A DNA stretch of 64,000 nucleotides from Syngnathus acus. Its lineage: Eukaryota; Chordata; Actinopteri; Syngnathiformes; Syngnathidae. Below the pieces are notes generated by a model, which had not been told where the DNA came from, made no database searches, and worked only from the letters and a program-made list of their open reading frames with translations. The stretch spans positions 4,201,501 to 4,265,500 of the forward strand of contig NC_051103.1 of the NCBI RefSeq assembly GCF_901709675.1, read 5' to 3'. The position numbers and the translations under genes were made by a program. Positions 36,826 through 49,665 of the stretch are shown here, piece after piece; positions within the stretch are counted from its first letter, which is position 1; each line of letters opens with the position of its first letter.

Positions 36826-39800
36826 ATGCTACAAGGGAGTCCAAATTTAGTAAGATATTCGAAACAGGCGCATCACGATGACGACGAGCAGCAGCAGCAC
36901 GACGATGGCTTATTTGAACTCCCTTCGTTCTTTGTTTTAACTTTTCAGAGGTAAATAAACTTATTAAATATTACTGCTTTGTATTAATAGCACAACAGAG
37001 AATGAATATGGTCATGCTATCCCTGACAGATATGAGGGGGAAAGCAAAGACGGTTACTTCCATGGGAGAGGCACAGCCAATTTTAAAGGAGGCCATTCTT
37101 ATACGGTACATATAATAAATAAAGCATTTTGCAGACACTAGCGGTATCATTCAACATATTTTTTAACTTCGACTACAGTATGAAGTTTTCCCCACTTTTA
37201 TTAAATACATATTAAATACCTTACTGTTCTGTTTGCTCCAAATATTTGTTACTTCATCACAGAAATTAGAAAAAAAAAATCTAGTAAAGAAGCTAAAGCA
37301 TGGTTTTGTTTTAAGGGTATATTCTCCATGGGAGCTATGCATGGAACCGGTGTCTTCACATGGGCCGACAAGGTGACATATGAGGTAGGATATAATAATC
37401 ATAATAATAATATGACTTGTTTAGAAAAGTGTGTCATGTATTTCTTGTCAATAGGGCGAGTTTGTGCGCAACATACCGATGGGCCAAGGCAAGTACAGTT
37501 GGCCAGACGGCAGCACCTACGAAGGTGACGTGTGCAATGGCGTCAGGCATGGCAACGGAATGCACAAAAGTGGCAATGCCATCTACAAAGGTCAATGGAA
37601 TCACAGCAAGAGGCACGGAAAGGTGACTCTATACTTTTCTTATTAAATTATTTTAATATCTGCTGGATCTGAGATTGCAGATGTAGTTGAAACGAATCCT
37701 CATCTTTTTGTTGTTGTTTTTGTTAGGGCACAGTGTATTATAACCAGGAGGAGACTTCTTGGTACAAAGGCAACTGGGTGATGAACAAAAGAGAGGGATG
37801 GGGAGTAAGATGGTAAGATGTCACAAATTTCAAATATTTTTTCAGGTTTCCGTCTGCGTTATTTTACTCAAAACAATTGACTATTTGCCGTATTGAATTT
37901 CTCATGACAGCTACCCTTCTGGTAATATTTATTTTGGTGAGTGGAAGCATAATTTGAGAAATGGAGAGGGCACCATGAGATGGCTGAACCTGGGACAGCT
38001 CTACATTGGGAACTGGCATGATGGAATCCAGGTACAATATGGGAATTAGTAATGGGCCTACTGGTTTTAGGAGGGCTGGAATGGATTTCTTTCAGGTTAA
38101 TTTATTCCAAAATGTACATTAGAGTATTAACGTGTAAACCAAGGTGCCGCTTTACACTTTTTTTTCTCCTGCAGCAAGGCCACGGTACCCACGTGTGGCT
38201 CATGAAGCGAACAGAACCCGGAGCTGAATTCCGTCCCAGCAATCAGTACACGGGGAATTTTTTCCTTGGGTACAAACACGGACCGGGCACTTTTTATTAC
38301 GCTGGCGGTGCCATCTATGAGGGTGGATGGCAGGACAATAAAAAACATGGGAAGGTGAATTCACCTAGATTTGTTTCTTGTTTTTGATCATTTGTGATCA
38401 TTTGTATTAAATCTTTAGGGGAAAGTTACCCTCAAGGACGGCTATGTTTTCCAAGGACAATTCCTTAATGACAAAATGGTGACCCCCAATATGACAGCAA
38501 ACCAAGCTCCCGTTCTACATGGTAAACATAATTTTCCCGCCACGCTAAAAAGGATTAAGCTAACGCTACATGACAATGATATTAAGAATGGATGAATAAA
38601 TGCCATCAGGTATGGACGAATCTACTCTTGGACCAGACATGACGGTCAACATCGATGGCCTTTTGGAGGAAATACCTCAGAAAAAACGAGACATTGAGCA
38701 CAAACAGGTTAGCTTGCACAATATTCTTACATCAACTGGATTATAATTAATTTGTTGTTCATTGACCAGGTGAGGTTTGTTTTGCTGAGGCACAAGACGG
38801 AGCTGAGGTCCATCTATCGTTTCTACAGCCGACTGGGCCAACCCCAGATTCCGGGCGGCGCCTTCCTGCTGTCCCGCATGCAAATGTGGCGCATGCTTAA
38901 AGATTGTTACGTCCACCATCGCGGCGTCACTTTGGTGGAAATCGACCTTTACTTACGAGGTCGGGTCAATTTTTAAACAACAAATAATTCATCCATGCTT
39001 AATTGATTGACTCTCCTGTTTCAGATAACCCAGATCCAGCAGAGGTTCACTCCCCCTTCACTCCCATAATGCTCAGCCGGTTCCTCAGTTGCCTCGTGAT
39101 CATCGCTTATTACATCTACCGTAACGACACGGAGTAAGCAACAATGTAGAAAAATCTATTTTTTGCTCTGTAGTCACTTTTCATTTGCAAATCTTTGTAG
39201 GTCATCAAATCACCTTCTGGCAGCATGTTTCTCAAAACTATTGGTTGATGATATATTTCCAAATGCCAAAAATGTAAAAGGTAGGATGAATAGATTCTAT
39301 TTAAAGTTTTTTGTCCAGCTTCAAAAGGCTGTTAGCGTTGAACTTTTTTTTTGTGGCCAGGTTTTCTTTTTAAGCCGCCGGAGCGTACCATTGTGGCTGT
39401 GGATTTCCTAACGAAAAGCTGGAAGGTTTTTCAGGCCTACTCCAGGGTCAACAAAGCTCCCAGGGATGACAGCACCATGACCAATCGGCAACTTCTATGG
39501 ATGTATGAGGTAACAACTTGTATTTAATCACGCATTTGAAAACACAAGTTGTTAGCGCCATTTCTCCATCCGCCGCGCTAGGATCTCAAGCTCTACGATA
39601 GTAATTTAACCATCTTGAGGGTCATCGAGATCATCTGTGCAGAGGCCCTCGACCCGGGCAACCGGTCCGCCTGCATGGAATTCGAGGTCCAATTACAGTT
39701 TTAAAATGCTAACAATGCATCTATTGTGATTTTGCTTATGCTTTTCTTACTTGTGCTATAGATTATATTCCTAGAATTCTTTGAGGTTCTCCTTGGCTGC

Positions 39801-40157
39801 AGCGAGGTCAAGTGTCAGCAGGTGAGTGCTTGTTTTTGTTTACTGCATGAAAAAAAAATTAATTACATGAATCACAGTAACAGAGCAGACTATTTGCTCA
39901 ACAGATGACGGGTCCTTACCCCAAGATAAGTCCGTCTCGATCTTCTTCAGGTTTGTGCACACAATTGTCATATTCCGTAAGCTAATATGCAAGTAGTGTG
40001 TGTCACGTGTATTATGTTTTAACTTTCTCCAGCACTAGCACGTCAGTGGCAACAGACGCTAGCCCAAGACCGTGAACTGGATGCTTGGAGTCATAAGATC
40101 CATCACTTCTTCAACCATATGTTCTTCCCTGCCGTTGACCTTCTCCATTTATTATGA
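36826..40157 (+). CDS. rsph10b: Radial spoke head 10 homolog B
   Basis: MORN-repeat protein of the axonemal radial spoke in motile cilia and sperm. Seventeen exons: 36826-36950, 36991-37105, 37316-37384, 37455-37622, 37727-37812, 37911-38031, 38175-38354, 38419-38521, 38610-38707, 38770-38959, 39025-39133, 39201-39280, 39361-39509, 39582-39686, 39762-39821, 39905-39950, 40033-40157. They total 1929 nt, or 642 residues. After a short acidic, Gln/His-rich start, about ten MORN-type repeats (YEGE, GxGxFxWADKVTYEG, YxGxWxxxxRHGKG and similar) fill residues about 55-310. The conserved C-terminal helical region follows. The end, IHHFFNHMFF, matches the human NNMYVFFVNTLF segment, but the human coiled-coil tail after it is absent (human about 870 residues). 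The start is the first ATG in the exon; the tract before it has no in-frame ATG. Confidence 0.94.
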
Positions 40158-40247
40158 TTAGCAAGATGCAACAGAGTTCAGCACACTAGAGGGCGCCATT
40201 ACACCAATTATGAGTTTTTCATAAAGTCTCTAAGACCTCAATAGAAC

Positions 40248-40266
40248 TTTATTTACGGTAAATAAA
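40248..40266. terminator. Palindromic pair of poly(A) signals for rsph10b and dlgap5
   Basis: The 19 bases TTTATTTACGGTAAATAAA form a perfect inverted repeat around one central base. AATAAA on the + strand (40261-40266) lies about 104 bp after the rsph10b stop. AATAAA on the - strand (40248-40253) lies about 124 bp after the dlgap5 stop. Confidence 0.75.
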
Positions 40267-40376
40267 ACAAGTTACAAAACTTCCAAAATCAAACGATTTT
40301 TTTTGGGGTTCCCTTAAACAGAGTTACAAAAGACATTAGATAAATATATTACAGTAGCGGAGTGAAGTAAATTAGG

Positions 40377-43300
40377 TCATTGGGACATGTTGACTGGCGT
40401 ATCTTGCTGCCCGTGTTGGGTGTAAAAAGTAGCAGTGTCTCCTGATTTGTCTCCGCCTATAAAATATGCACCAAAATATAAAGTGACGATTATTAAGAAA
40501 TCCTTGGCTTGTGTTAATTCAAAGAAAAGTCATAACAGAAAAACTTTCAAACCTGTGGTGGCTGTGCATTTTCTTTTATGCCATCGAGCAAAACTGTTGA
40601 AGAGAGGAACAATTCAGATTACAGCAAGCGTGGACTAAAATTTAAGTGTCATGAGAGAGATCATGGGGTAATGATTGATTAAATCTAGTGACCCCCAAAC
40701 TAGCTATAAAAAAAAAAAAATAAAAAAAAAGAAGCTGCAGCCATTACAAATACAAACATGCACTTTGTGTCATCATCATACCGTCTTCCTGCGAAGTCAG
40801 AGGCGCAGATGCAGGTATGCCCGCAAGAAAGGAGAAGCGGGTGGATTTTTTTACTCTTTGGGATGGCTGATGGGTGACTGGCAGCGGCTCCGGTGAATTT
40901 CTGAAGCTCGTGTTGGCGACACGACGGAGGGGAGTGAGAGCGCGCTCGTGCTGAACCGGAGTGGCGGCCGTTAGTCCCGATGCGAGGGATTGACGAGTGA
41001 CTCTTCTTGGAGTTGTTGGAGGCGTGCAAAGGCGCAAAGACGCGGCGGCGGCGCTCAGACGGCTGGATCGCCTCACGCAGTTCTGAGTCTTAGCTGGGCT
41101 CTCCACACGGAAAAAGCCTCCATCAAAGACCACAGTGTCAGAGCGGCTTTGTGCTCCTTGAGAGGACGGGCGTGACTCGGCATCAGTGGCGCCACCGGCA
41201 GCCTTTGCGGCCTCGGCCGCCTTCTTTTGGGCTCTCATGGCCGCTTTCACAGCTGCTAGGCCCGACTTGGCTCCTGCTTTGGTTGATGTTGGCTTGGCAG
41301 GTGCTGCGGCTGGTTTCTGTTGTGACAAACATTTGTCATACTGTGCAACAATGTGGAACACAGGTGCCACGAAGAAGAGCTTCAATTTTGTCACCTTGAC
41401 TGTTTTCCTCTGCCGTGGTGGCGGTGGCTTGTGTTCTTCCACCCAGCCTCGCGCCTCTCCTCCTTGGAGGGCATCAAACTTCTTGTTAACATCTTCGATC
41501 TGACACACAAAACGTTGGACGTCTTTCGCTGCCATTTTGTAAACAAACACAGCCCTCGTACGGACGATTAACCTGGAAGTAAATCATGTCCCAAAACCCT
41601 TCTAAGTCGCTGCAGGTGGTGATTTTCTCTCCTCGGTGCAGCTCGCAGTCATCCACCAGTTTGCTAAACTGGTTGAAGCGCTCTTTCATGAGCAGTCTGG
41701 CCTGGCCCACTGCTGTACGGATGTGGCCTCTCACTAATCACGCAGAGGAAAAATAAATCAAAACAAATCACCTGTATGAAGAAGTTGGTTGACTCACCTT
41801 CTTCAGGGATGGACTCATCTTCAGCTTTGGTCTTCCACTGATCACACAGCGATGTCAGTCTGTCTGTCTCGTTGTCCATCTGTGACCTGGACATCCCAAA
41901 AGAACATTAATAGCTCTCAAATCAGATTCTGGGGATAAAAGGCGGCTCGATTACCTGAAATACGCCACATCGTGTTTTGAGTCGAGGAGACCGGCCAAAG
42001 TCACCGGGAGAGGAGGAGGAGTGCGGTGAGGAGATTTTGGGGGAGAGGATTGACTTGGTTCAGCAAGACACGCATCTCGAAATACAGCGACATCGCAGAG
42101 GCTGACGCGCGAGCGCGTCAAGTACTGCGGCATCGGCCTCGGTTCAAAAAAACGATTTGCCGAGGAAGGCGTGAGCGGGACAAAAGTGAAGTTTTCCAAG
42201 CCGGCGGGCGCTTGGAACACAAAGCCCTCGGGAGCGAACGAGGACGGCACGGGATTCTCCTCAGAACTACAAGTGTCGCCCTCGTGAGGTTCGTCCTCCG
42301 ACTCCAGATGGTCCGCCACATTTAACTCTGGCAGCTTCACAAAGCAGAAAGAACCAATAGAGACATTAAAACTGTTACATAAAAATAATAATAATAAAGC
42401 AGGATGGGTATCAAATGCTTACCTTCGACACAAGAGGATGGACATCCAACTCGCCGTCATCTACAAAAAAAAGACGAGTCTCATTAGATAAGGAGACCAA
42501 ACGAGTCCACAATTCCGTACCTGTGCAGTTCTTTTGGTTTGCAGTGGCTCGGGGCAAAGGGAGAACGGCTAGTGTCTGTGTGTTTCCCTGATCTAAGTAA
42601 AAATAGTAGAACATATTGAAGTGATTTTTTTTTAGTCATCAAAAAAAAATTATTCCTACCTGGAATGGTGTTCTTAGGTTGTTTTTTTGCTGCAGGAGCT
42701 GCTTGAACAGCCTTGTTGGCTGCCCTGGTAGAGGGTCCTTGTGCAACAACCAATGCAAATAGAGAAACAACATGAGGTGGTGGGGAAAAAAAAATCATAA
42801 TACACCTTTGACGATGTGCTCCTCACCTGCACGAACTTCGTTTTTTTTAACCGCTGTAATGACTGGTTGTCCCCTGGTTGGTCTCTGAGCAGCAGTTGGA
42901 TCTGAAAACAGGAGAGTAAAAATTCTGCAGTTATTAAAAAGAGGCTTTTTTCCCCCCCCAGATCTTGAAACACACTTGACATCAACTACTAGTAAACAAA
43001 CAAAAAGTACTTTGTGTTATTATGTCCCCCATTAAGGAAAATTCACCGTACCTTTCTTTGCTGCCATATTTGAACTGGGCGTCTTCGAAGGCTACAAAGA
43101 GAGAAGAAAGGACAGCAACGTTTTAGCTACAATTAATCGAAGCATTTTAAAAAAAAAAATTGAAATTAGATAAAGTGGCACCTTTTGCGATTGCTGCTGT
43201 TGCTGTCGTGTCTTTGAACGGGTGACTCTGCTGCTCTGTGACAGAGCTGTGTTTGTTGTGGTCTGTAATGAAATTATTACAAGCTCAATCTGTCGGTTGT

Positions 43301-43981
43301 CCAAAGTGTTTATCATCAATACAATTGCAGGTGATGAAATGTTTGAGGAGCATATTAGTAAGGGACAGGTGAAACCAAGTCACACTCTTGCTATATAACT
43401 AGTCTGCAAACAAACACTGTGCAGCTAAGCTTCTGGGTAATGAGTCATTATTAAATTAGCTTTTACCTCTTTTGCTTTGGTTGAGGCCTCCGATTTTGGA
43501 ATCAAAGAGAAAACGGTGTCTTTGGGATGATAGAGGCCAGTCTTAAACACCCCTTTTCGTTCCCGCTCTCGCTTTTGCTTCTCTTTCTCAAGAGCTTTCC
43601 TTTCTTTCCAGCGTGCAAGCTGATTCCGTTTCTCTTCTGCGGCCTTGTCTGAAGATAAACATGATTTGAGATGAAGCAGTTTAGGAATAACGAGGTGCAT
43701 ATTTATAAGCTCAAAATGCACATGAGACGGAGGTGGAATAAAAAACCTTTTGCAGACTTTTTCTGGACATTTGTTAAGTCTTTCATTGTCGATGATGTGA
43801 TTGACACAGAAGAGGCATCCATTTCCTGTTCCTGTTCCTGGAGATTGTCCAGCTGTCTTCGTGCATCCATTGCCCGCTCTCGATTCTCTTTCTGGTTCTG
43901 ACTGATCCTCCGGGACATTTTGATCCGCAGCATATCCACACTGCTGTCCCGGTGTCTCAAGTAAGAAAATTGGGACTCCAT
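40377..43981 (-). CDS. dlgap5: DLG-associated protein 5 (HURP), spindle microtubule protein
   Basis: RanGTP-regulated, Aurora-A-controlled factor that stabilises kinetochore microtubules in mitosis. Fourteen coding exons in transcript order: 43747-43981, 43467-43648, 43182-43262, 43052-43091, 42827-42901, 42660-42737, 42521-42592, 42423-42460, 41955-42334, 41798-41886, 41573-41733, 41395-41499, 40782-41316, 40377-40456. They total 2151 nt, or 716 residues (human 846). The basic N-terminus (RHRDSSVDMLRIKMSRR, then KRERERKGVFKTGLYHP) is the microtubule-binding region. The GKAP domain is clear (ETDRLTSLCDQWK to EGFWDMIYFQIEDV). Near the C-terminus, VVFDGGFFRVESPAK matches human FDAGFFRVESPVK. 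The last exon joins cleanly in phase but is poorly conserved. A 5' noncoding exon ends at 44472 and splices to 43991. Confidence 0.95.
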
Positions 43982-44516
43982 GGTGATTTACCTGCAGTAA
44001 ATTGTGAGAGAGAAAGCAGTGGGCAGCAATAAATTAATATTTTTCATGAGTCTATACTGTGAGTATTTATTTTTTTCCTGACGGCTTTTTATTGTACTTA
44101 AATACATTTAAAATACAGTCCTTTGGAATCTTTAGTCAGTTATTAACAGTATTTATTTTTAAACACACTATGTACTTCTACTTAAGTCACATTACAAATC
44201 GCAATTTCGGTTATAATCAAACGATTACCCAAAGATGTAAAACTCATGGAATTGTTGGTCGATTAAATGCATGGTTTTGTGGCCGAGAGTAAGACTTTTA
44301 AGTCAAAAGAAAACAGCATAGACATCGTGTGTTGGTTTAACTTCGCCAGGTCCCTTACGATTCCTAAGGTCGTTTAGTAGCTTTCAGGAGGCTCTGCACC
44401 GAGCGAGTAAAAAACTGAAAATACAACGTTTCAAAACTGCACGGCAAACAATTACAAGAAAATGATCTTACCTTTTGGTTAAGAAGAAAAAGAGTGCAAA
44501 TACACGCAACTGCGTC

Positions 44517-44611
44517 TTCAAACGAACATAAGCAACTTCAGTTACAAATTTAAATTCAATCTAAATGGCTCTGATTGGCTGAACCTTGCGAAACTGGTGA
44601 CTTCTCATTGG
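44517..44611 (-). promoter_or_regulatory. Cell-c­ycle promoter of dlgap5: CHR plus two CCAAT boxes
   Basis: Read on the - strand there are CCAAT boxes at 44607-44611 and 44574-44578, exactly 33 bp apart. A CHR element TTTGAA follows at 44517-44522. This is the arrangement of G2/M genes controlled by NF-Y and the DREAM/MuvB complexes. It sits just upstream of the noncoding first exon. Function is inferred from the pattern. Confidence 0.7.
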
Positions 44612-45306
44612 CTCTTTGATTGTTGTACTTCCGGTTTAGACGTTTTTTTATTACTCTCTTTAAATTAACCTTTATTGAACAGTCGAACAGAAACAAACGG
44701 AAATACCAAAAACAAAACAAAACTGTCAAACGCCTTCATCTAAAAAACAAACATTCAAGGCATTAAAATGGGATGCAACTTCAAAGTTTTGAGTGCTTTC
44801 TCGTTTCTAGCAGCAGATAGTGAAAGTAAATAAGCTATTTAGATGCTATAAACGTTTACACAGTACTAATTATATAATAAATATAATATTAACGATTCTA
44901 GAAATATTTTAGGAAAACAATATGTTCTCAGGGGCATGCCGTTGTACAGATAAAACAAATACTCCAGATAAAAAAAAAAGTCTTCTCACTACTGCAAAAT
45001 TACAACATAATTTATTCAAATTTAGTAGAGTTGTTTACAAACAAGATTTGATGTTATAGTCTAAAAAAAAGTGAGCGATGAAAGCAGCCTGAAACAGCAA
45101 TTATGCGGACACCAGTTTGAGACACAGAGGTGTTCAATGAGAAGACATACAGGGATATCTTAATAGAACTTTCTAAAAAGAAATTATGTGCAAAGACAAT
45201 GATATGACAAAGTATATTTATACACTTAATTACAAAAGGGAATGACATTTTAAAGGTTAAATTAAAAATAATGATGAGAAATCTTTTTTTTTTTTTTCCC
45301 CCCATT

Positions 45307-45312
45307 TTTATT
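45307..45312 (-). terminator. Poly(A) signal of ccz1
   Basis: AATAAA on the - strand, 96 bases past the ccz1 stop codon. It is the nearest canonical signal. Confidence 0.6.
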
Positions 45313-45407
45313 TTACAATGCAACTATTGCATTACACTGATGCTGCCGTGATACCCTGGAACACTGACAGTTTGTAGTGTGGTCAAAGAGTCTTTGTGCT
45401 CATTCCA

Positions 45408-47581
45408 TCAGTCCAGGAAGAATATGTTGTTGAATTGTGTCGCACAAAGCCTCTTCACCTCCTCTGCAGAAGAGAAAAACATATTTATAGAATGGACTGG
45501 AGGTTGGTATGACATAAGTTTGCCACACACATACCGTTGACTTCAATGAGGTTGGCATTCTTCTGATTTAAGATCACGTACAGTTCTCGCTGGTCAGACT
45601 TTTTACCAACAACCCAGTAGTCTGTCATGGCTTTGACTATGATCTCTTCATCTTCATCAACTCTGGAAGACGCATAAAAAATACAAAACATGATTTTCAG
45701 AACCTCCTCCTGAGATTGTCGATGTACTTTGGTTTACCTGGCAAAGTCGCAGTTGATGTCCCCGAGGATTTTCATGAGGTCAGGATGAACCGACGTGAGA
45801 CAGACACTGGCCGTCTTCCTCATGTGTATCGTGCTTTTCTCTGCCAGGTTCATGTGGTTGAAGTAGATGAACTTAAACTGAGGCTCCTTCTCTGGCCTGC
45901 ACAGAAGGCGGCATTGCAGAAGCAAGACAACAAAACAAGCACGACACGCATTCTGTGCAGCATGATCCTTTTATAAACGCCTAATCAGATTTGTGACTTC
46001 CCTTAAGAATGTCCTTTCATGCTAAAGGATGAATTCTGCGAGTTAGTTCTGCCAAGCAGTTATAAAGTAGAACTAACCCTGATATCCTGCGGTTGATGGT
46101 GAATTGTTCGCATATATCCGACGCCAGCAAAGTGAGCTGCGGCCCCACCAAGCCATCCAACTGCTCACAAAACTCCCTCGTCATCTCCACAGAGGCTGCG
46201 TCGAAAGAAAGTGTTGAAGAAAAGTAGCTTTCGAACATAAACTGCACTCTTAGATGCTTACCGTTGACCATAAAACAGGCGGCAGCGCTCATCGCCTGAA
46301 AGAGAGCAGGTCAAACCCAGAAACAAGGTCACACAGGTTTGAAATGACATTGATGTGCTGCATACTCATTATTTTAAAATGCAAGTCTAATCCTGAAAAA
46401 TCCATATCCTCAGTTAAGGCTGCGGCATATTTCGCACCCATTTCATCCGCTCGCACGCTGAAAGGCTTTTAGGAACATTCCTTTCATGCAGTCAAACTGG
46501 GTGTAGGGGGAATAATCCATTCTTTAATGCATTTGGAATCAATTACGCATTTCAGTCATCAATTAGTGGGAACAATGTTGCTATTGCTTATACTAATTAT
46601 ATCGGCCTTGAGGGATTGCCAACACTAAGTGAGGTTTAGCTGCACTATATTCACAACGTGTTACCTTATACACAATCAGATGAAGCTCCTCGTGGCCATC
46701 CTCTGCGCTGACAAATATTTTGGGAAAACGGAATTTGGCTTCAGGGTCTTTAAGGTTGGGTGGTCCTGTCAAAAACCTGGAGAGGACATTGTGTGTAAGT
46801 ATATTTGATGAACATCTTGGGTTGAACACAAAATTTACTCAACCATGGTTTCGGGACTCACCTCCCATAATGCAACAAATTGCCTGCAACCTCCGGCCTC
46901 AGAGGAGAGTCCCTGCCAGCCAACTATGCGGGGATAGATGGAATCAAATGAGGGGGAAATTGTGCAAATATATACTGACAACATCCTCAGCACCTTACCT
47001 CTGGCTCGGAGTGCCTGGGGAACAACGAGGTGGTCAGGTACTTGTACAGGATCCTCATGTCATCTTGTTCCAGGCCGCTCCTGCACATACAAAGCCATTT
47101 CAACACCTGAAGAAGTATCAGAGCGAGCCGAGCCGACGCATCCGTCCTGTTACCAGATGAGCTGGTCGTTATATAGGAAGGCTGTGTATTTGATGAGGCT
47201 GAGACTCTCCTCCACCCGGTTGACGAAGGATTGGATCTTCAGGTAGGACATCTTGTCCAGCGGGAAGAAACTGATGCCTCCAAATACGTCCAGGAGGTCA
47301 CAGGACTGCAGGTGGAGCGTCTGCAGGTACTGAAGATGCAGAAACGGGACGAGTCGGTGATTAATTGATGTGCTGATATGTCACTTTAAAAATGTGCTCA
47401 CAGGGTAGGAAACAAAATGTAGAAATGCAAACAATTAAGGAAGCACTGGATATGGTTTTACCCTGTAGAAGAACTTTTCAAGCTTCTGAGTTAGCAGCTC
47501 CACTCCGCCAGCATCCATTGCTCTATTAAAGGTACCGTTGAAAAGCTGCAGCATAAGGGATGACATCATACGTTGGTTATA

Positions 47582-47616
<35 letters not shown>

Positions 47617-48850
47617 AGACGGGGTGGCTTGTTACCTTATACATACTGTAGCACTGCTTTACCACTGCTCCATAGACCGTGTCCTTGGGGGAGTAAGGGA
47701 AGCATGGTTAACAACTCAAAGCTGATATATTAAAAAAAAAAAAAAAAAAAAAAGCACTTACAAGTATTTCCTCTTCCTGATACTCTATCGTGGGAGGTTT
47801 TCCATCTTTGTTTAGTTTTTCAATCATTGGATTTCGAACCACCTGAGCAAAAAAAAAAAAAAATGTACGCAAAAACAAATGGGCTTTGGAAACAAAATTG
47901 ATCCAGTAATTATATGTTAAATAGGTGAAAAGCTTGAATTCTTACCATGACCATCCAAAAATTCTCCTCAGGCTCAAAGAAAAATTGACGGTTCTTTTGC
48001 GTGTGCAGGGATTTTGCTGGTTTTGTTGGGCAGAATGTTCTAGATAAAAAAAAAAAACATTCGTTGCTATCACACTTCTATACATCACTATTACAATATT
48101 TCCTGTTAGGGTTTACAGATTATTTTGAATGTATGATTATGTTGGAATGTAGACTAGAATTATTAACTTTGTTTAAACCTTTTACCTTTCCTTGACTCTG
48201 AAAAGTTTAACCATTCAGTTGTTGAAACTTTCCAAATGGTGTGGAAACATTCTTGCTTAGTTAGTCATATAAAATGCTCCACTAGTTTGTGTTTCCACAA
48301 CCTTGTAAAACATCGAGCTGGGACCCTCCGCACTGATTAACCAGTTGCTGAGGTGACCACCAAACATGTCCAATGTCACCCCTACCCTGCTTTCTCTCAA
48401 TAAATACTCTCTTGCAAAAATCCAAAATCAGACCTCATTCGATCATCACTGTTCGCACAGCGACGAATGACTCTCCACTTTCAAGTGCTCAAAAAGGGCA
48501 TACTGTCTCCCGTGTGGTTCTTGCAAAAATAACATTAACTCTAACATTTCCCTTTTAAGATGACTACCTCGTGAACTGGACAATAGCTTCACAAAGGCCC
48601 ACATTTCGGATCTTCTCATTCTTCTCCACGTCGCTGGGATGATAAAACAGGATCTTTTTCTCTTCCTAATATGGTAAAAACATCACCTTATATCAGTCAT
48701 TTTCAGAACAGAGGTAAAACTACAGTAATGGGACCAATTCAGACACAAATTGAAAATCACCTCTCCTTCCCGTGGTCCAAATGTGGGATTATAAACAAAG
48801 AAATTGAGTAGAGATGCTGTGAACTGTTTCTCTTGCATTCCTGAGGCCAT
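45408..48850 (-). CDS. ccz1: CCZ1, subunit of the Mon1-Ccz1 RAB7 exchange factor
   Basis: With MON1 it loads RAB7 with GTP on late endosomes and autophagosomes. Fifteen coding exons in transcript order: 48761-48850, 48568-48665, 47946-48039, 47762-47842, 47636-47683, 47462-47545, 47154-47329, 46999-47080, 46862-46923, 46665-46776, 46262-46295, 46078-46195, 45738-45896, 45535-45662, 45408-45463. They total 1422 nt, or 473 residues (human 482). The longin-type first domain begins LLNFFVYNPTFGPREGEEEKK. Other strong matches are LQTLHLQSCDLLDVFGGISFF, FKFIYFNHMNLAEKS and the C-terminus ATQFNNIFFLD. Further noncoding 5' exons probably lie near 48939-49014 and 49342-49400. Confidence 0.97.
47585..47612 (+). 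repeat. (AT)14 microsatellite
   Basis: Lies in the ccz1 intron between the 47636-47683 and 47462-47545 exons. Confidence 0.9.
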
Positions 48851-49634
48851 TCTGGGGCTACAAGACAAAAAAGAGAAAATAGGTAGCTGGACATAAGCTC
48901 ATATTGTCACTTTATGGAGTAAATGAATCTGTTTTTACCTTATCATCAGCATCAGTGTCACGTTTGTCTGGATTTACTTTGCACGAATAATTCTGTTGCT
49001 AGCATGCCGTTTGCCTGCAGAAGTGAAACAAGCAGTGGGGAATTGAATTTTGACAGGATTTCCTGATAATTAACATGTACATGTAATGTTGAATTAATCT
49101 CGTTGGATTTTTTTCATTGATATATCAGTGGCTTTAACACCGTTTTTAATTGTGTTCCTGTTATTATAAATCCACTCGGCAAATAAAAAGTGCAACGAAT
49201 AGAACATTCCAAATAAATAAATCCTAGGACGTTTAGCAAGTTAGCTTAGCTTAGTTAGCAAGATTTTCGGTGTGCTGACATCCAACGCGTAAAAACAACA
49301 ACCAAAAACAAAACCGTTCATAAAAAAGTAAAATCCTCACCTTACAGTGCATAAATCAAAGGGTTCGTATGCACGCCGTTGTGTTGCACCAGTAGGAAAA
49401 TGGAATTTAACTAGAGGAGAGACGATGCACATCGTCTACTTCCTGCTTTTGACAGCTGAGTGTCACGTTTAAAACCAACCGGAAGGAAAACAAGGCATTT
49501 GTGCTGGCCTTGTTTTCCACCCGGTCAGTTTTAGACGTGACAACAACAATAATAACAACAACACCAACACCAACAACAACAACAACAATAACAACAACTA
49601 CTACTACTGCTACTACTACTACTACTACTACTAC

Positions 49635-49665
<31 letters not shown>

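Larger units (their letters stand above)
43982..45407. other. dlgap5 5' region and ccz1 3' flank
   Basis: Contains the dlgap5 5' UTR (43982-43991 plus a noncoding exon ending at 44472), its promoter at about 44510-44620, and the ccz1 3' UTR with AATAAA on the - strand at 45307-45312. The middle is AT-rich with nothing recognised. Confidence 0.6.

Noticed and set aside
41151-41503. + strand frames opposite the dlgap5 GKAP region
   Set aside because: They run across the dlgap5 introns and lack homology.
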